Source of the DNA: Phycisphaerales bacterium
GTDB lineage: Bacteria; Planctomycetota; Phycisphaerae; Phycisphaerales; UBA1924
Length of the DNA stretch: 64,000 nucleotides
Assembly (NCBI GenBank): GCA_020850415.1
Contig: JADZER010000053.1
Coordinates: forward strand, 1-64,000
Direction: 5' to 3'
Positions within the stretch are counted from its first letter, which is position 1. Every line of letters begins with the position of its first letter. Below, one piece after another: positions 51,821-60,326 of this stretch. The position numbers were made by a program, and so were the translations under genes. Under the pieces are notes generated by a model. The model made no database searches. It was given only the letters and a program-made list of their open reading frames with translations, and was not told the DNA's origin.

Positions 51821-52715
51821 CGGCAGACCCCCCGCCGCCCCGGCCCTCGCGCTCGAACACCCGCAGCTTCAGCGCGATCATCTCCTCGTACACCGCCAGC
51901 ATCCGCGCGTAGGTCCACCCCGAGCGCCCGTCGAGCAGCCCGCCCTGGACCACCAGCGTGTACAGCCGCCGCGCCGTCGCGCGCCAGGGCGTGCGCGAGG
52001 TCAGCCGCTTGAGCGCCCGACGCCGCGCGATCCGATCCCCCCCGAAGACCGCCCCGAGCACCGCCCCCGGCGACGACCCCTCCCCCTGCTCGGCCAGCAT
52101 CTGCCTGGCCTCGAGCGTGCTGTACCGGTTGTGCTTGTCCAGCCAGTCGTGCAGCCCCTTGCTGAACGCAAAGTGCAGGTACGGCTCGTCGAGCCTGCCG
52201 ACCGGCCCCTCCGACTGCTCGCGCTGCCCGTGCCCGTGGTCGCAGAACCGCATCCGCGCCCTGTGGAACAGGCGCATCTGGTACACCGGGTATCCGCCCG
52301 CCCGGCGCAGCCACTGGCCCATGAACATCAGCCGGCTGGGCACATGGAACCCCGCGTCCCCCGGGCCCGAGGCGATCAGCCGGTCCATCGCCCGCACCAG
52401 CTCCGGCGTGAACCGCTCGTCGGCGTCGAGGTGGAACACCCAGTCGTGACGAAGCGGGATGTTGTCGATCGCCCAGTTCCGCTGCGCCCCGAAGCTCTCG
52501 AAGGGGTTGGTGTGCACCCCCGCGCCCAGCGACCGGGACAGCTCCACCGTCCTGTCCTTCGACCCCGAGTCCAGCACATGCACATCGTCCGACCACGCGC
52601 ACGACGCCAGGCACCCGGGGATGTTGTCCTCCTCATTCAGCGTCAGGATCACCACCGACACCGGCGGGCGCGGCCCGTCCCAACCCCGCGTCACCTCCGC
52701 GAACCCGTGCGTCAT
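51813..52715 (-). CDS. Glycosyltransferase family 2
   Basis: The 300-residue enzyme is a GT-A fold: SVVILTLNEEDNIPGCLASC at the start, and the DxD-type metal site in WVFHLDADERFTPELVRA. The second half (RLDEPYLHFAFSKGLHDWLD) and the long C-terminal tail are typical of the WaaE/KdtX-like group. Start ATG 52715 overlaps the upstream acyltransferase stop (ATGA); in-frame ATGs further up have no support. Confidence 0.9.
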   Translation of the reverse strand: MTHGFAEVTRGWDGPRPPVSVVILTLNEEDNIPGCLASCAWSDDVHVLDSGSKDRTVELSRSLGAGVHTNPFESFGAQRNWAIDNIPLRHDWVFHLDADERFTPELVRAMDRLIASGPGDAGFHVPSRLMFMGQWLRRAGGYPVYQMRLFHRARMRFCDHGHGQREQSEGPVGRLDEPYLHFAFSKGLHDWLDKHNRYSTLEARQMLAEQGEGSSPGAVLGAVFGGDRIARRRALKRLTSRTPWRATARRLYTLVVQGGLLDGRSGWTYARMLAVYEEMIALKLRVFEREGRGGGGSADA

Positions 52716-53233
52716 GACCCCGCCCCCGGCGCGTTCACGAACGCCCGCGCCTTGATCCCCTTCGCCGGCTGACCCACCGCCACCGTCCACCCCGGCAGAT
52801 CGCCCTCCACCAGCGCCCGCGCCCCCACCACCGTCCCCGCCTGGATCGTCGTCCCCGGCAGCACCAGCGCGTCCGCCGCGATCCAGCAGTCGTCCCCGAT
52901 CGTGATCGGCCCCGTCCGCTCACGACCCGTCCGCGGGTCGAGCATCTCCGTCGCCAGGACCGCGTGCTGGCTGATCACGCACCGCTCGCCCACCGACACC
53001 CGCTCGCGCAGCCGCAGCGCCGCGTGGTCGCCGAAAATCGCCAGGTGCCGCGCCGTCAGGTTCCAAGGCCGGTCCAGCAACACGCTCCGACGGATCTTCA
53101 CCGCCCCCGACAGCTCCGCCCCGAACGCCCGCAGCAGCCCCACCCGCAGCCCGTGCGCCGTGTGCGGCGTGCACGCAAACAGCCGCCGCCCGACCGTCCG
53201 CCACAACGCCTGCATGAACGGTGACGGCCTCAT
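52712..53233 (-). CDS. Left-handed beta-helix acyltransferase
   Basis: The 173-residue protein shares the WcaF-like layout (LFACTPHTAHGLRVGLLRAF, then hexapeptide turns GPITIGDDCWIAADALVLPG and GTVVGARALVEG). It ends by ATGA overlap with GT2 and begins by ATGA overlap with the upstream acyltransferase. Predicted acetyl or acyl transfer to the polysaccharide. Confidence 0.85.
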   Translation of the reverse strand: MRPSPFMQALWRTVGRRLFACTPHTAHGLRVGLLRAFGAELSGAVKIRRSVLLDRPWNLTARHLAIFGDHAALRLRERVSVGERCVISQHAVLATEMLDPRTGRERTGPITIGDDCWIAADALVLPGTTIQAGTVVGARALVEGDLPGWTVAVGQPAKGIKARAFVNAPGAGS

Positions 53234-53811
53234 GCGTCCGGCTCGATCGGCTTGGCCGGGTTCCCGCGCAGGCTCGTCCCCGCCGGGAACGACCTGTACA
53301 CGCTCGCCCGCGGCCACACCCTGCACCCGTCCCCCAGCACCACCTCCGGCGCGATATACGCGTCGATCCCGATGAAGCACCCCTCCCCGATCGTGATCGG
53401 CGTCTTGAGCAGGGGGAACCGCGAGTCGGTCATGTCGTGCGTCCCGGCGCACAGGTGCGCCCGGTAGTCGATGACCGTCCCCGACCCGATCGTGATCGGC
53501 CCGAGCCCGTACAGGATCGCCCGCTCCCCCACCCGCACCCCCTCGCCGCAGCGGATATGCCACGGGATCGTGATCTCCACCGACCCCGCGAACGCGCAGT
53601 TCTTGCCGATCTCCCCGCCGAACAGACGCAGCAGCCCCGGGCGCAGCCCCGGCAGGCACACCCAGAACGGCCGGGCGACCGTGTCCCACAGGATCCGCAC
53701 CACCTTCTGGCGCGCCGTCCAAACCGAGCGCCGCACCGGCGGCGGCACGGCGTCCCGCCCCTGTACGGGGTTTGTCGGATCGGTCTGGCTATGGTTCAAC
53801 TCGGGCGCCAT
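53230..53811 (-). CDS. Left-handed beta-helix acyltransferase, first gene of the operon
   Basis: The 193-residue protein has the same LbH layout (RPGLLRLFGGEIGKNCAFAG, GVRVGERAILYGLGPITIGS, TPITIGEGCFIGIDAYIAPE, ending GNPAKPIEP). It is the first gene of the leftward polysaccharide operon and starts at ATG 53811, 174 bases from the divergent sulfotransferase at 53986. It overlaps the next acyltransferase by 4 bases. Confidence 0.87.
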   Translation of the reverse strand: MAPELNHSQTDPTNPVQGRDAVPPPVRRSVWTARQKVVRILWDTVARPFWVCLPGLRPGLLRLFGGEIGKNCAFAGSVEITIPWHIRCGEGVRVGERAILYGLGPITIGSGTVIDYRAHLCAGTHDMTDSRFPLLKTPITIGEGCFIGIDAYIAPEVVLGDGCRVWPRASVYRSFPAGTSLRGNPAKPIEPDA

Positions 53812-53985
53812 GGGTGGCGGGAAATGGTCTTTGGGGGCCGCGGTGTGGGGTCTGTACCAATCTGCGTCTGGCCCGGTTCGCGAGAACCGCCGATGATGAC
53901 GCACCGTGTGTATCGGCAGGGTGGGGGTGTATGCTCCGCCCCCGTGTCTCTTTCGGGCCGATATCCAAGGCCGCTGGGCGACGAG

Positions 53986-54891
53986 ATGAGCCTGACCCGA
54001 AGCCTCGAGAACCTCACCAGGCGATACCTCCCCCCCGCCGGGGCACGGCTCGCCAAGCGCCTCACGGTCGGGGCCAGGTACCGCGCCCAGGCCGCCGCCT
54101 GCCGCGAGGGCTTCCAGGCCTACGCCGACCGATACCCCCAGAAGGTCCTCTTCGTCGCCGGCCTGCCCAAGAGCGGGACCACCTGGGTCGAGAAGATGCT
54201 CTCGAGCTTCCCGGGCTTCCACGAGCTGCTCATCCCCGATGTCGCGGCCCACGAGCTCTCGACCGGCGGCAGCCACGACTACGAGCTGCCCGACGACATG
54301 TTCGACCGCTTCGACCGCATGCTCGTCCTCACCAAAATGCACTGCCACGGCTCCCCGCACAACGCCGAGGTCCTGCGCCGGGCCGGTGTCCGCTATGTGG
54401 TCCTCTTCCGCGACCTGCGGGATGTGGCGGTCAGCAACTACTTCTATGTGCGCAACACCCCCTGGCACCCCGAGTACCCCCACTACCACGGGCGCACCGT
54501 CCAGGACGGGCTCATCGCCTTCGCCGAGCGCACCCTGCCCGCCTATGTCGAGTGGGTGCGCAGCTGGCACGCCAACCGGGACCCCGAGAAGAGCCTGATC
54601 TTCCGCTACGAGGAGCTGCTGACCGACGACCTCGGCTGCCTCCGCAGGATGGCCGCCCTCTTCCAGCTCCCCGCCACCGACGACGAGCTGAAGGCCATCG
54701 CCGAGCGCAACAGCTTCAAGGCCATGAGCGGCGGGCGCGAGCGGGGCCAGGAGAGCGGCGCGAGCTTCCAGCGCAAGGGGCAGGCCGGCGACTGGAAGAA
54801 CCACTTCACCCCCGAGATCGCCGCCGTGTACAAGCGCATCCTCGGGGACTTCCTCATAGAGTTCGGCGACGAAGGGAGCACCGACTGGTGA
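53986..54891 (+). CDS. Sulfotransferase, divergent from the polysaccharide operon
   Basis: The 301-residue protein has the 5' phosphosulfate motif KVLFVAGLPKSGTTWVEKML and the 3' motif YVVLFRDLRDVAVSNYFYVR, followed by KAMSGGRERGQESGASFQRK and the terminal KNHFTPEIAAVYKRILGDFL, as in cytosolic-type sulfotransferases. It is a second, different sulfotransferase in this cluster (compare 48928-49941). Its stop lies in the GTGA start of the next glycosyltransferase. ATG 53986 is chosen because the conserved region begins shortly after. Confidence 0.9.
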   Translation: MSLTRSLENLTRRYLPPAGARLAKRLTVGARYRAQAAACREGFQAYADRYPQKVLFVAGLPKSGTTWVEKMLSSFPGFHELLIPDVAAHELSTGGSHDYELPDDMFDRFDRMLVLTKMHCHGSPHNAEVLRRAGVRYVVLFRDLRDVAVSNYFYVRNTPWHPEYPHYHGRTVQDGLIAFAERTLPAYVEWVRSWHANRDPEKSLIFRYEELLTDDLGCLRRMAALFQLPATDDELKAIAERNSFKAMSGGRERGQESGASFQRKGQAGDWKNHFTPEIAAVYKRILGDFLIEFGDEGSTDW

Positions 54892-56264
54892 GCGGGGCCG
54901 CACCCGACAGCAAGACCGCGCCCGACGGCCGCGGGAGCAAGGTGCTGATCCTCAATCAGTACTATGTGCCCGATGTCGCCTCGACCGGCCACCTCCTCCA
55001 CGAGCTGGCCGTCGAGCTCGCGCGCCTCGGCTTCGAGGTCGAGGTCCTCACCGGACGCCCGGCCTACGGCCCGCCCGAGACCTGGCAGGACTGCCCCCTC
55101 CGCGAGACCGTCGACGGCGTGAAGATCCGACGCCTCAAGGTCGCCCGGTTCGACAAGAACTTCCTCCCCGGGCGCGCCGTCAACTACCTCACCTTCGTCG
55201 TCCCCATGATCCTCAGCATGCTCTTCCGGAGCCGCGCCGACACCGTCTACCTCTACACCACCAACCCACCCTTCCTCGGCGCCATCGGCGCCCTGGTCTG
55301 CCTCTTCCGCCGGCACCACTATGTCACCCTCCTCCACGACGCCCACCCCCAGGTCGGCGTCTGGGTCGGCACCTTCCGACACGGGAGCCTCATCGAACGC
55401 GTCTGGACCTGGATCAACCAGCGAAAGTACAACCGCAGCCGCGAGACCATCGTCCTCTGCAAGGCCGCCAAGAAGCTCGTCAACGAGACCTACGGCGTCG
55501 CCGAGGACCACATCCATGTCATCCCCAACTGGGCCGACGGCGAGAGCCTCTTCCCCATGCCCAAGGCCGAGTCCTCCATCGCCAGGCAGCACGCCTTCAT
55601 CGACGATTTCGTCCTCCTCTACTCCGGCAACATGGGCCTCTACTACGAGTTCGAGACCGTCCTCGCCGCCGCCGAACTCCTCCGCGACGAGCCGTTCAAG
55701 CTCGTCCTCACCGGCGGCGGCGGCAAGAAGAAGTGGATCGAAGAAGAGATCAAACGCCGCAAGCTCACCAACTCCATCACCCTCCCCTACCAGCCCTTCG
55801 ACAAGCTCAACGAGTCCCTCAACGCCTGCGACTCCTCCCTCGTCACCATCGCCGACGGCATCGAGGGCATCAGCTTCCCCAGCAAGCTCTACACCTCACT
55901 GGCCGTCGGCAAGCCCATCGTCGGCCTCAGCGAGCCCTGGTCCGAGCTCCGCGAGATCATCGAACGCAACGAGTGCGGCGTCTGGGCCGAGCTGGGCGAC
56001 GCCCGCGGCCTCGCCGACCGCATCCGCGAGCTCATCGCCGACCCCGCCCGCGCCGAACGCATGGGCGCCCGCGCCCGCCAGGTCTTCGAGCGCGGCTACA
56101 CCCGCCAGATCTGCGCCGCCAAGTACGCCGAGGTCCTCCGACTCGCCGACCCGGCCCTCCCCGCCGACGAACGCGAGGCGATGCGCGAGCGCATCCAACG
56201 CGAACTCGCCGCCGGCGCCGCCGTCGAGGTCAACAACGCCCCCGGCCAAACCCCCGACCCCTGA
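54888..56264 (+). CDS. Glycosyltransferase family 4 (WbuB-like)
   Basis: The 458-residue GT-B enzyme has the N-terminal motif VLILNQYYVPDVASTGHLLH, the middle motif HDAHPQVGVWVG, and the C-terminal FVLLYSGNMGLYYEFETVLA and GISFPSKLYTSLAVGKPIVG donor site, as in fucosaminyltransferase WbuB-type proteins. Start GTG 54888 overlaps the sulfotransferase stop (GTGA). The C-terminal tail (AGAAVEVNNAPGQTPDP) is extra to the family. Confidence 0.9.
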   Translation: MSGAAPDSKTAPDGRGSKVLILNQYYVPDVASTGHLLHELAVELARLGFEVEVLTGRPAYGPPETWQDCPLRETVDGVKIRRLKVARFDKNFLPGRAVNYLTFVVPMILSMLFRSRADTVYLYTTNPPFLGAIGALVCLFRRHHYVTLLHDAHPQVGVWVGTFRHGSLIERVWTWINQRKYNRSRETIVLCKAAKKLVNETYGVAEDHIHVIPNWADGESLFPMPKAESSIARQHAFIDDFVLLYSGNMGLYYEFETVLAAAELLRDEPFKLVLTGGGGKKKWIEEEIKRRKLTNSITLPYQPFDKLNESLNACDSSLVTIADGIEGISFPSKLYTSLAVGKPIVGLSEPWSELREIIERNECGVWAELGDARGLADRIRELIADPARAERMGARARQVFERGYTRQICAAKYAEVLRLADPALPADEREAMRERIQRELAAGAAVEVNNAPGQTPDP

Positions 56265-56333
56265 ATCCCCCTCCGCGCCGCGGACCACCCTCCAGCGCCG
56301 CGCGAGCCCGGAAAGGGAGTCTCCCCCTTCCTA

Positions 56334-56368
56334 ATTTGCTATTTGCTATTTGCTATTTGCTATTTGCC
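56334..56368. repeat. Tandem heptamer repeat ATTTGCT x5
   Basis: Four ATTTGCT and one ATTTGCC, between convergent gene ends (56264 and 56397). Reverse complement of the GGCAAAT/AGCAAAT array at 12858-12899. Confidence 0.9.
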
Positions 56369-56396
56369 ATTTCTTCCCGCCCCCCGCCCCACGCCC

Positions 56397-57302
56397 TCAC
56401 CCGGCCCCGAGCAACCCCCGCGCCCGCCCCACCAACCGCCGACGCCGGACCACGATCCCCACCACCCCGCCCGCATACACCAGCACCACCAGCACCAGCC
56501 CGGCCAGCCAGAACACCGCGCCCTCGAAGATGCTCGCCCCCGTGCCGACCGCCGCCGGCACCGCAACCGGCGTCAGCGTGTGCGTGTGCTCCGCCAGGTT
56601 CATCGTGAACGCGTTGTCCGGCGCCATGATCGTCAGGTCGATCACCCGCGACACCTCCGCCGCCGCCGCACCCACCTCAGGGTCGCCCATGTCCAGCCCC
56701 ATCTGCCCGAACCACACCCGGACCGTGCCCTCGTCCCACTGAGTCTGCCCGCCCTCCAGCCCGATCACCGTCCGCGGCACGGGGTCCAGCCCCAGGCTCT
56801 CGGGGTGCCCGTCGTTGGGCGTCAGCGTGATCTCGATCGGACCCGTCACCGACTGCCAGTCGCTGTCGTACTCGATCTCGATCGACTGATACAACGGGCT
56901 GTTGGGCGTCAGCGTCTGGCTCCACGAGGTCGTCGCGCCGGCGGTGGTGACCATCGTCTGGCTGAAGCTCGTCGCGATCAGCACGCCCATGAGACCGAAG
57001 TAGCTCACCGCGCCCACCAGAAAGGTCCACGCCAGGATCGCCCCCGTCACCGACCCCCGACGCACGATCTCCATCATCGGCGTGATGATCCCCACCACCC
57101 GCAGGTCGCTCCCGCACTCCGGGCAGATGAACCCCGCCGCACCGATGCTCCCCACGATCGGGTACCGGCACCGCTCGCACGCCGGCTCCTTCGGCGCGTT
57201 CCGCGCCGGCATCACCGCCCGCCAGATCGTGTGCACCGCCCACGCGATCAGCACCACACCGATCAGCGGGCTCAACAGGCTGATGAACCCGAACCACATC
57301 AT
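56397..57302 (-). CDS. Membrane protein with N-terminal zinc ribbon
   Basis: The 301-residue protein has an N-terminal membrane helix (ISLLSPLIGVVLIAWAVHTI), a zinc ribbon made of CERCRYPI and CPECGSDL, further helices (LAWTFLVGAVSYFGLMGVLI and a C-terminal LAGLVLVVLVYAGGVVGIVV) and a large extracytoplasmic domain of beta strands (IEIEYDSDWQSVTGPIEITL). No function recognised. The domain order parallels 34711-35322. Start ATG 57302 or the adjacent 57299. Confidence 0.75.
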   Translation of the reverse strand: MMWFGFISLLSPLIGVVLIAWAVHTIWRAVMPARNAPKEPACERCRYPIVGSIGAAGFICPECGSDLRVVGIITPMMEIVRRGSVTGAILAWTFLVGAVSYFGLMGVLIATSFSQTMVTTAGATTSWSQTLTPNSPLYQSIEIEYDSDWQSVTGPIEITLTPNDGHPESLGLDPVPRTVIGLEGGQTQWDEGTVRVWFGQMGLDMGDPEVGAAAAEVSRVIDLTIMAPDNAFTMNLAEHTHTLTPVAVPAAVGTGASIFEGAVFWLAGLVLVVLVYAGGVVGIVVRRRRLVGRARGLLGAG

Positions 57303-57384
57303 GCCCCGAGTGTACCACGGCCCGGGCAACCTACCATCCACCGCCGGCGGCCCGCGCGGCCGCCCGTCCCAGGAGGTTCACACC

Positions 57385-58152
57385 ATGCGCACCAACCGCT
57401 CGCTCCCGTTCATCGCCGTCTTCGGCCTGGCGCCCGCCGCCCTCGCCCAGCACGCCGACACCCGCTCGCTCATCCCCGACGGGACCCTCGCCGGCTGGCA
57501 CGCCGATGTCCCCGCCGCCGACAACGACGCCAAGGTCGCCAAGAGCTTCGCCGTCCGAGACGGCGTGCTCGTCAGCCTTGGCGACCCCGCCGGACACCTC
57601 ATCACCGACGAACCCCACAAGGACTACCGCCTCGACATCGAGTACCGCTTCCCCGGCGAGCCGGGCAACTGCGGCGTGCTGGTCCACGCCTCCACCCCCC
57701 GCGCCCTCTACAGCATGTTCCCCGCCTCCGTCGAGGTCCAGATGCACAGCGGCAACGCCGGCGACTTCTGGTGCATCGGCGAGAACATCAAGGTCGACAA
57801 CATGGCCGCCCGGCGCGCAGGCGAACCCGAGACCTGGGGCGGCGGGCCCGAGGACTCCCGGCGCATCCTCAACCTCACCGACGACAGCGAGAACCCCGCC
57901 GGCGAGTGGAACCGCATGGTCATCGAGTGCCTCGGCGACAAACTCCGCGTCTGGGTCAACGGCGACCTCGTCAACGACGGCTTCGAGTGCACCCGGACCC
58001 AGGGCCAGATCGCCATCCAGGCCGAGGGCAGCCTCGTCGAGTTCCGCAAACTCGACCTCACCCCCATCAAGGAACTCACGCCCGCGGCGGAGCAGGAGGG
58101 GTGGAAGGTCGAGGCGGCAGCGCCCGCCGAGCGGACCAAGGACAAGAAGTAG
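57385..58152 (+). CDS. Secreted DUF1080/3-keto-disaccharide-hydrolase-like protein
   Basis: The 255-residue protein has a signal peptide (about residues 1-21, ending APAALA). The body is a concanavalin-like beta sandwich with the family landmarks YRLDIEYRFPGEPGNCGVLV, SVEVQMHSGNAGDFWCIGEN and the closing GQIAIQAEGSLVEFRKLDLT. Members of this family act on disaccharide-derived substrates; catalytic residues cannot be confirmed here. AGGAGG with 8-base spacing precedes ATG 57385. Confidence 0.88.
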   Translation: MRTNRSLPFIAVFGLAPAALAQHADTRSLIPDGTLAGWHADVPAADNDAKVAKSFAVRDGVLVSLGDPAGHLITDEPHKDYRLDIEYRFPGEPGNCGVLVHASTPRALYSMFPASVEVQMHSGNAGDFWCIGENIKVDNMAARRAGEPETWGGGPEDSRRILNLTDDSENPAGEWNRMVIECLGDKLRVWVNGDLVNDGFECTRTQGQIAIQAEGSLVEFRKLDLTPIKELTPAAEQEGWKVEAAAPAERTKDKK

Positions 58153-58218
58153 TCCGATCGGGCGGACGCTACAATCGGCCCCGTTACCGTCCGCAGACCC
58201 ACCGCCGGCCGCCCGCCC

Positions 58219-59442
58219 ATGGAAGACTCCCGACGCATCCTCCGCATCGCACTCCGCAACTACAAGAGCGTTGAGCGCTGCGAGATCGAGCTGGCGCCGC
58301 TCACCGTGCTGGTGGGACGCAACGGCGTCGGCAAGAGCAACATCATCGACTCGCTGCGATTCACCGCCCACGCGCTGAGCACGACGCTGGAGTACGCGAT
58401 CCGCGAGCGCGGCGGCATCGACCAGGTCAGGCGGAAGTCCCTCGGCGGCCGGCCGACCCATCCCGGCATCGCCATGCGCATCCGCCTTGACCATGGCGAG
58501 GCCCAGTACTCGTTCAAGATCGCGGCCGTGTCCGGGCGGGGGTTCCGGGTCGACGCCGAGCAGTGCGATATCTTCGATGCCAACCAGCGACTCGTGTCGC
58601 AGTTCAAGGTCGCGTCGGGCAAGGTCGAAGAATGGAAGGCCGAGTCCCCCGCCCCGGCGGTGGCGAGCGACAGGCTGCTGCTGGTCGCGGCGTCCGGCCT
58701 GCCCGAGTTCCGACCGGTCTTCGATGTGCTGACCCGGATGACCTTTCACAACCTGAACCCGGAGGTCATGAAGCTCCCGCAGCGCCCCGACGCCGGCGAC
58801 CTGCTGGCCCACGACGGGAGCAACCTCGCCAGCGTCATCAAGCGGCTCGAGACCCGTGCCCCGCAACGCCTCGAGCGCGTGCTGCATTACCTGAACGCCA
58901 TCGGCGTGCCCCTCACCCGCATCCAGCACAAGCAGGCCGGAGCGTTCGAGACCCTGGAGATATCCCAACACCAGCTCGTGCCCGAAGGGGAACGAAACTC
59001 CATCTTCGACGCGCTGGCCATGTCCGACGGCACGATCCGCGCGCTCGGGATCCTCGTCTCGCTCGTCTCGGCCTATCGAGAGAGCGCCGCCGGGCCGTCC
59101 CTCATCGGGGTCGAGGAGCCCGAGACCGCGCTCCACCCCGCGGCCGCCGGCGCGCTCATGGAAGCCCTGCTGGAGGGATCCCGCGAGACGCAGCTGCTCC
59201 TCACCTGCCACAGCCCCGACCTGCTCGACCACACCGGGCTCGACCCCGCCTCCATCCGCGCGGTCCTCCTGGAGAACGGGCGGACCGTCGTCGGGCCCCT
59301 GAGCGACCACCGGGTGACGCTCCTGCGCGATCACCTCTCGACCGCCGGCGAGCTGCTCCGCCTCGATCAGCTCACGCCCGATCCCGAGGATATCCGCCGG
59401 CAGGAGGAGGCCCGCGGCACGCTGTTCGAGGCGATCGCGTGA
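58219..59442 (+). CDS. AAA family ATPase (RecF/OLD-type)
   Basis: The 407-residue ATPase has Walker A GRNGVGKS (residues 33-40), an ABC-like signature around residue 275 (MSDGTIRALGIL), and Walker B with LIGVEEPETALHP followed by LLLTCHSPDLLD. This is the ATPase half of OLD-type and related antiphage systems. Its stop overlaps the GTG of the next gene (GTGA), which encodes a TOPRIM protein; together they form a two-gene ATPase/TOPRIM module. A TACAAT -10 candidate lies at 58170-58175. Confidence 0.85.
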   Translation: MEDSRRILRIALRNYKSVERCEIELAPLTVLVGRNGVGKSNIIDSLRFTAHALSTTLEYAIRERGGIDQVRRKSLGGRPTHPGIAMRIRLDHGEAQYSFKIAAVSGRGFRVDAEQCDIFDANQRLVSQFKVASGKVEEWKAESPAPAVASDRLLLVAASGLPEFRPVFDVLTRMTFHNLNPEVMKLPQRPDAGDLLAHDGSNLASVIKRLETRAPQRLERVLHYLNAIGVPLTRIQHKQAGAFETLEISQHQLVPEGERNSIFDALAMSDGTIRALGILVSLVSAYRESAAGPSLIGVEEPETALHPAAAGALMEALLEGSRETQLLLTCHSPDLLDHTGLDPASIRAVLLENGRTVVGPLSDHRVTLLRDHLSTAGELLRLDQLTPDPEDIRRQEEARGTLFEAIA

Positions 59443-60005
59443 CCTACACGATCGCCACGATCGTCGAGGGGCACGGTGATGTTCAGGCCCTCCCCACCCT
59501 CCTGCGCCGCCTCTTCGCCGAGGAGCCGGGGTTCGGCTTTGCCAGGCCGATCCGGGCCGGCCGCGCCGCCATGCTCGACCCGGAGAAGCTGCCGAAATAC
59601 CTCTCCATGGCCGAGGCCAACATCCGCGAAATGGGGGGCAGAGGCGCGATCCTGTTGCTGCTCGACGCCGACGACGACTGCGCCGCGCAGCTCGGCCCCG
59701 ATCTCGGCCGCTCCGTCTCGGCCATCGCCGGGGCGCGACCCGTGCGCGTCGTCCTCGCGGTCAGGGAGTTCGAGACCTGGATCCTCGGCGCCGTGGCGGC
59801 TATCGAATCCCCCGATACCGATGCCCTCGGCGCGGCGAAGGACCGCCTGCGATCGATGCACGGGAGATACAGCGAGACCGCCGACCAGGCCCGACTCATC
59901 GCAAAGGCCGACCTCGACCTCCTGCGCACAAGGTCCCGTTCGTTCCGCAAGCTCCTCAAGACGCTGGACGAACTGCGGGACGATGCCGCCCTCCAGGGCC
60001 ACTGA
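59439..60005 (+). CDS. TOPRIM-domain protein (DUF4276-like), partner of the ATPase
   Basis: The 188-residue protein begins TIATIVEGHGDVQALPTLLR, where Glu10 and the GxGD are the TOPRIM acidic motif, followed by LLLLDADDD (Asp76 and Asp78, the DxD metal pair) and later VVLAVREFETWILGAVAAI. This pattern fits the DUF4276 family. The nuclease or nucleotidyl-transfer activity is inferred. It is translationally coupled to the ATPase (GTGA overlap). No toxin or other gene follows within 180 bases. Confidence 0.85.
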   Translation: MTYTIATIVEGHGDVQALPTLLRRLFAEEPGFGFARPIRAGRAAMLDPEKLPKYLSMAEANIREMGGRGAILLLLDADDDCAAQLGPDLGRSVSAIAGARPVRVVLAVREFETWILGAVAAIESPDTDALGAAKDRLRSMHGRYSETADQARLIAKADLDLLRTRSRSFRKLLKTLDELRDDAALQGH

Positions 60006-60144
60006 ATCCAGCCCGTGAGTTCGACCACGCCGCGCCTCCGCCGCCAGCGGCTTCACCCCGGTCAGCCACGGCTCCGCCCCCTGCGCCCTTGCAGTGTGGG
60101 CATGCCCAAACGCACCAGCACCCACCCCGCCACAACACGACAAA

Positions 60145-60166
60145 CCCCGGGCCATCCGGCCCGGGG
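60145..60166 (-). terminator. Hairpin terminator for the leftward MddA-like operon
   Basis: CCCCGGGCC (60145-60153), loop ATCC, GGCCCGGGG (60158-60166); in the leftward direction it is followed by TTTGTCGTG. It is 24 bases past the stop at 60190. Confidence 0.6.
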
Positions 60167-60189
60167 CGTCGCCTCTCTCCCTGTGCTCC

Positions 60190-60312
60190 CTACAGCCACC
60201 CCAGCCCACCCGCCGCCGCCCCCATCACCGCCAGCCACACCAGACCCTTGGCCAGGAAGAAGCAGAACACCCCCACCCCCGCCCGCCTCGCGATCGTCGC
60301 GCCGTGCGCCAT
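60190..60312 (-). CDS. Small single-pass membrane protein, 40 residues
   Basis: The product (ending AVMGAAAGGLGWL) has an N-terminal Arg pair and one hydrophobic helix (GVFCFFLAKGLVWLAVMGAA). AGGAGGGGGAG precedes the ATG. It follows the methyltransferase by 14 bases and shares its terminator, so they form a unit. Function unknown; a partner or stabiliser of the methyltransferase is inferred only from position. Confidence 0.65.
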   Translation of the reverse strand: MAHGATIARRAGVGVFCFFLAKGLVWLAVMGAAAGGLGWL

Positions 60313-60326
60313 GGCTCCCCCTCCTC

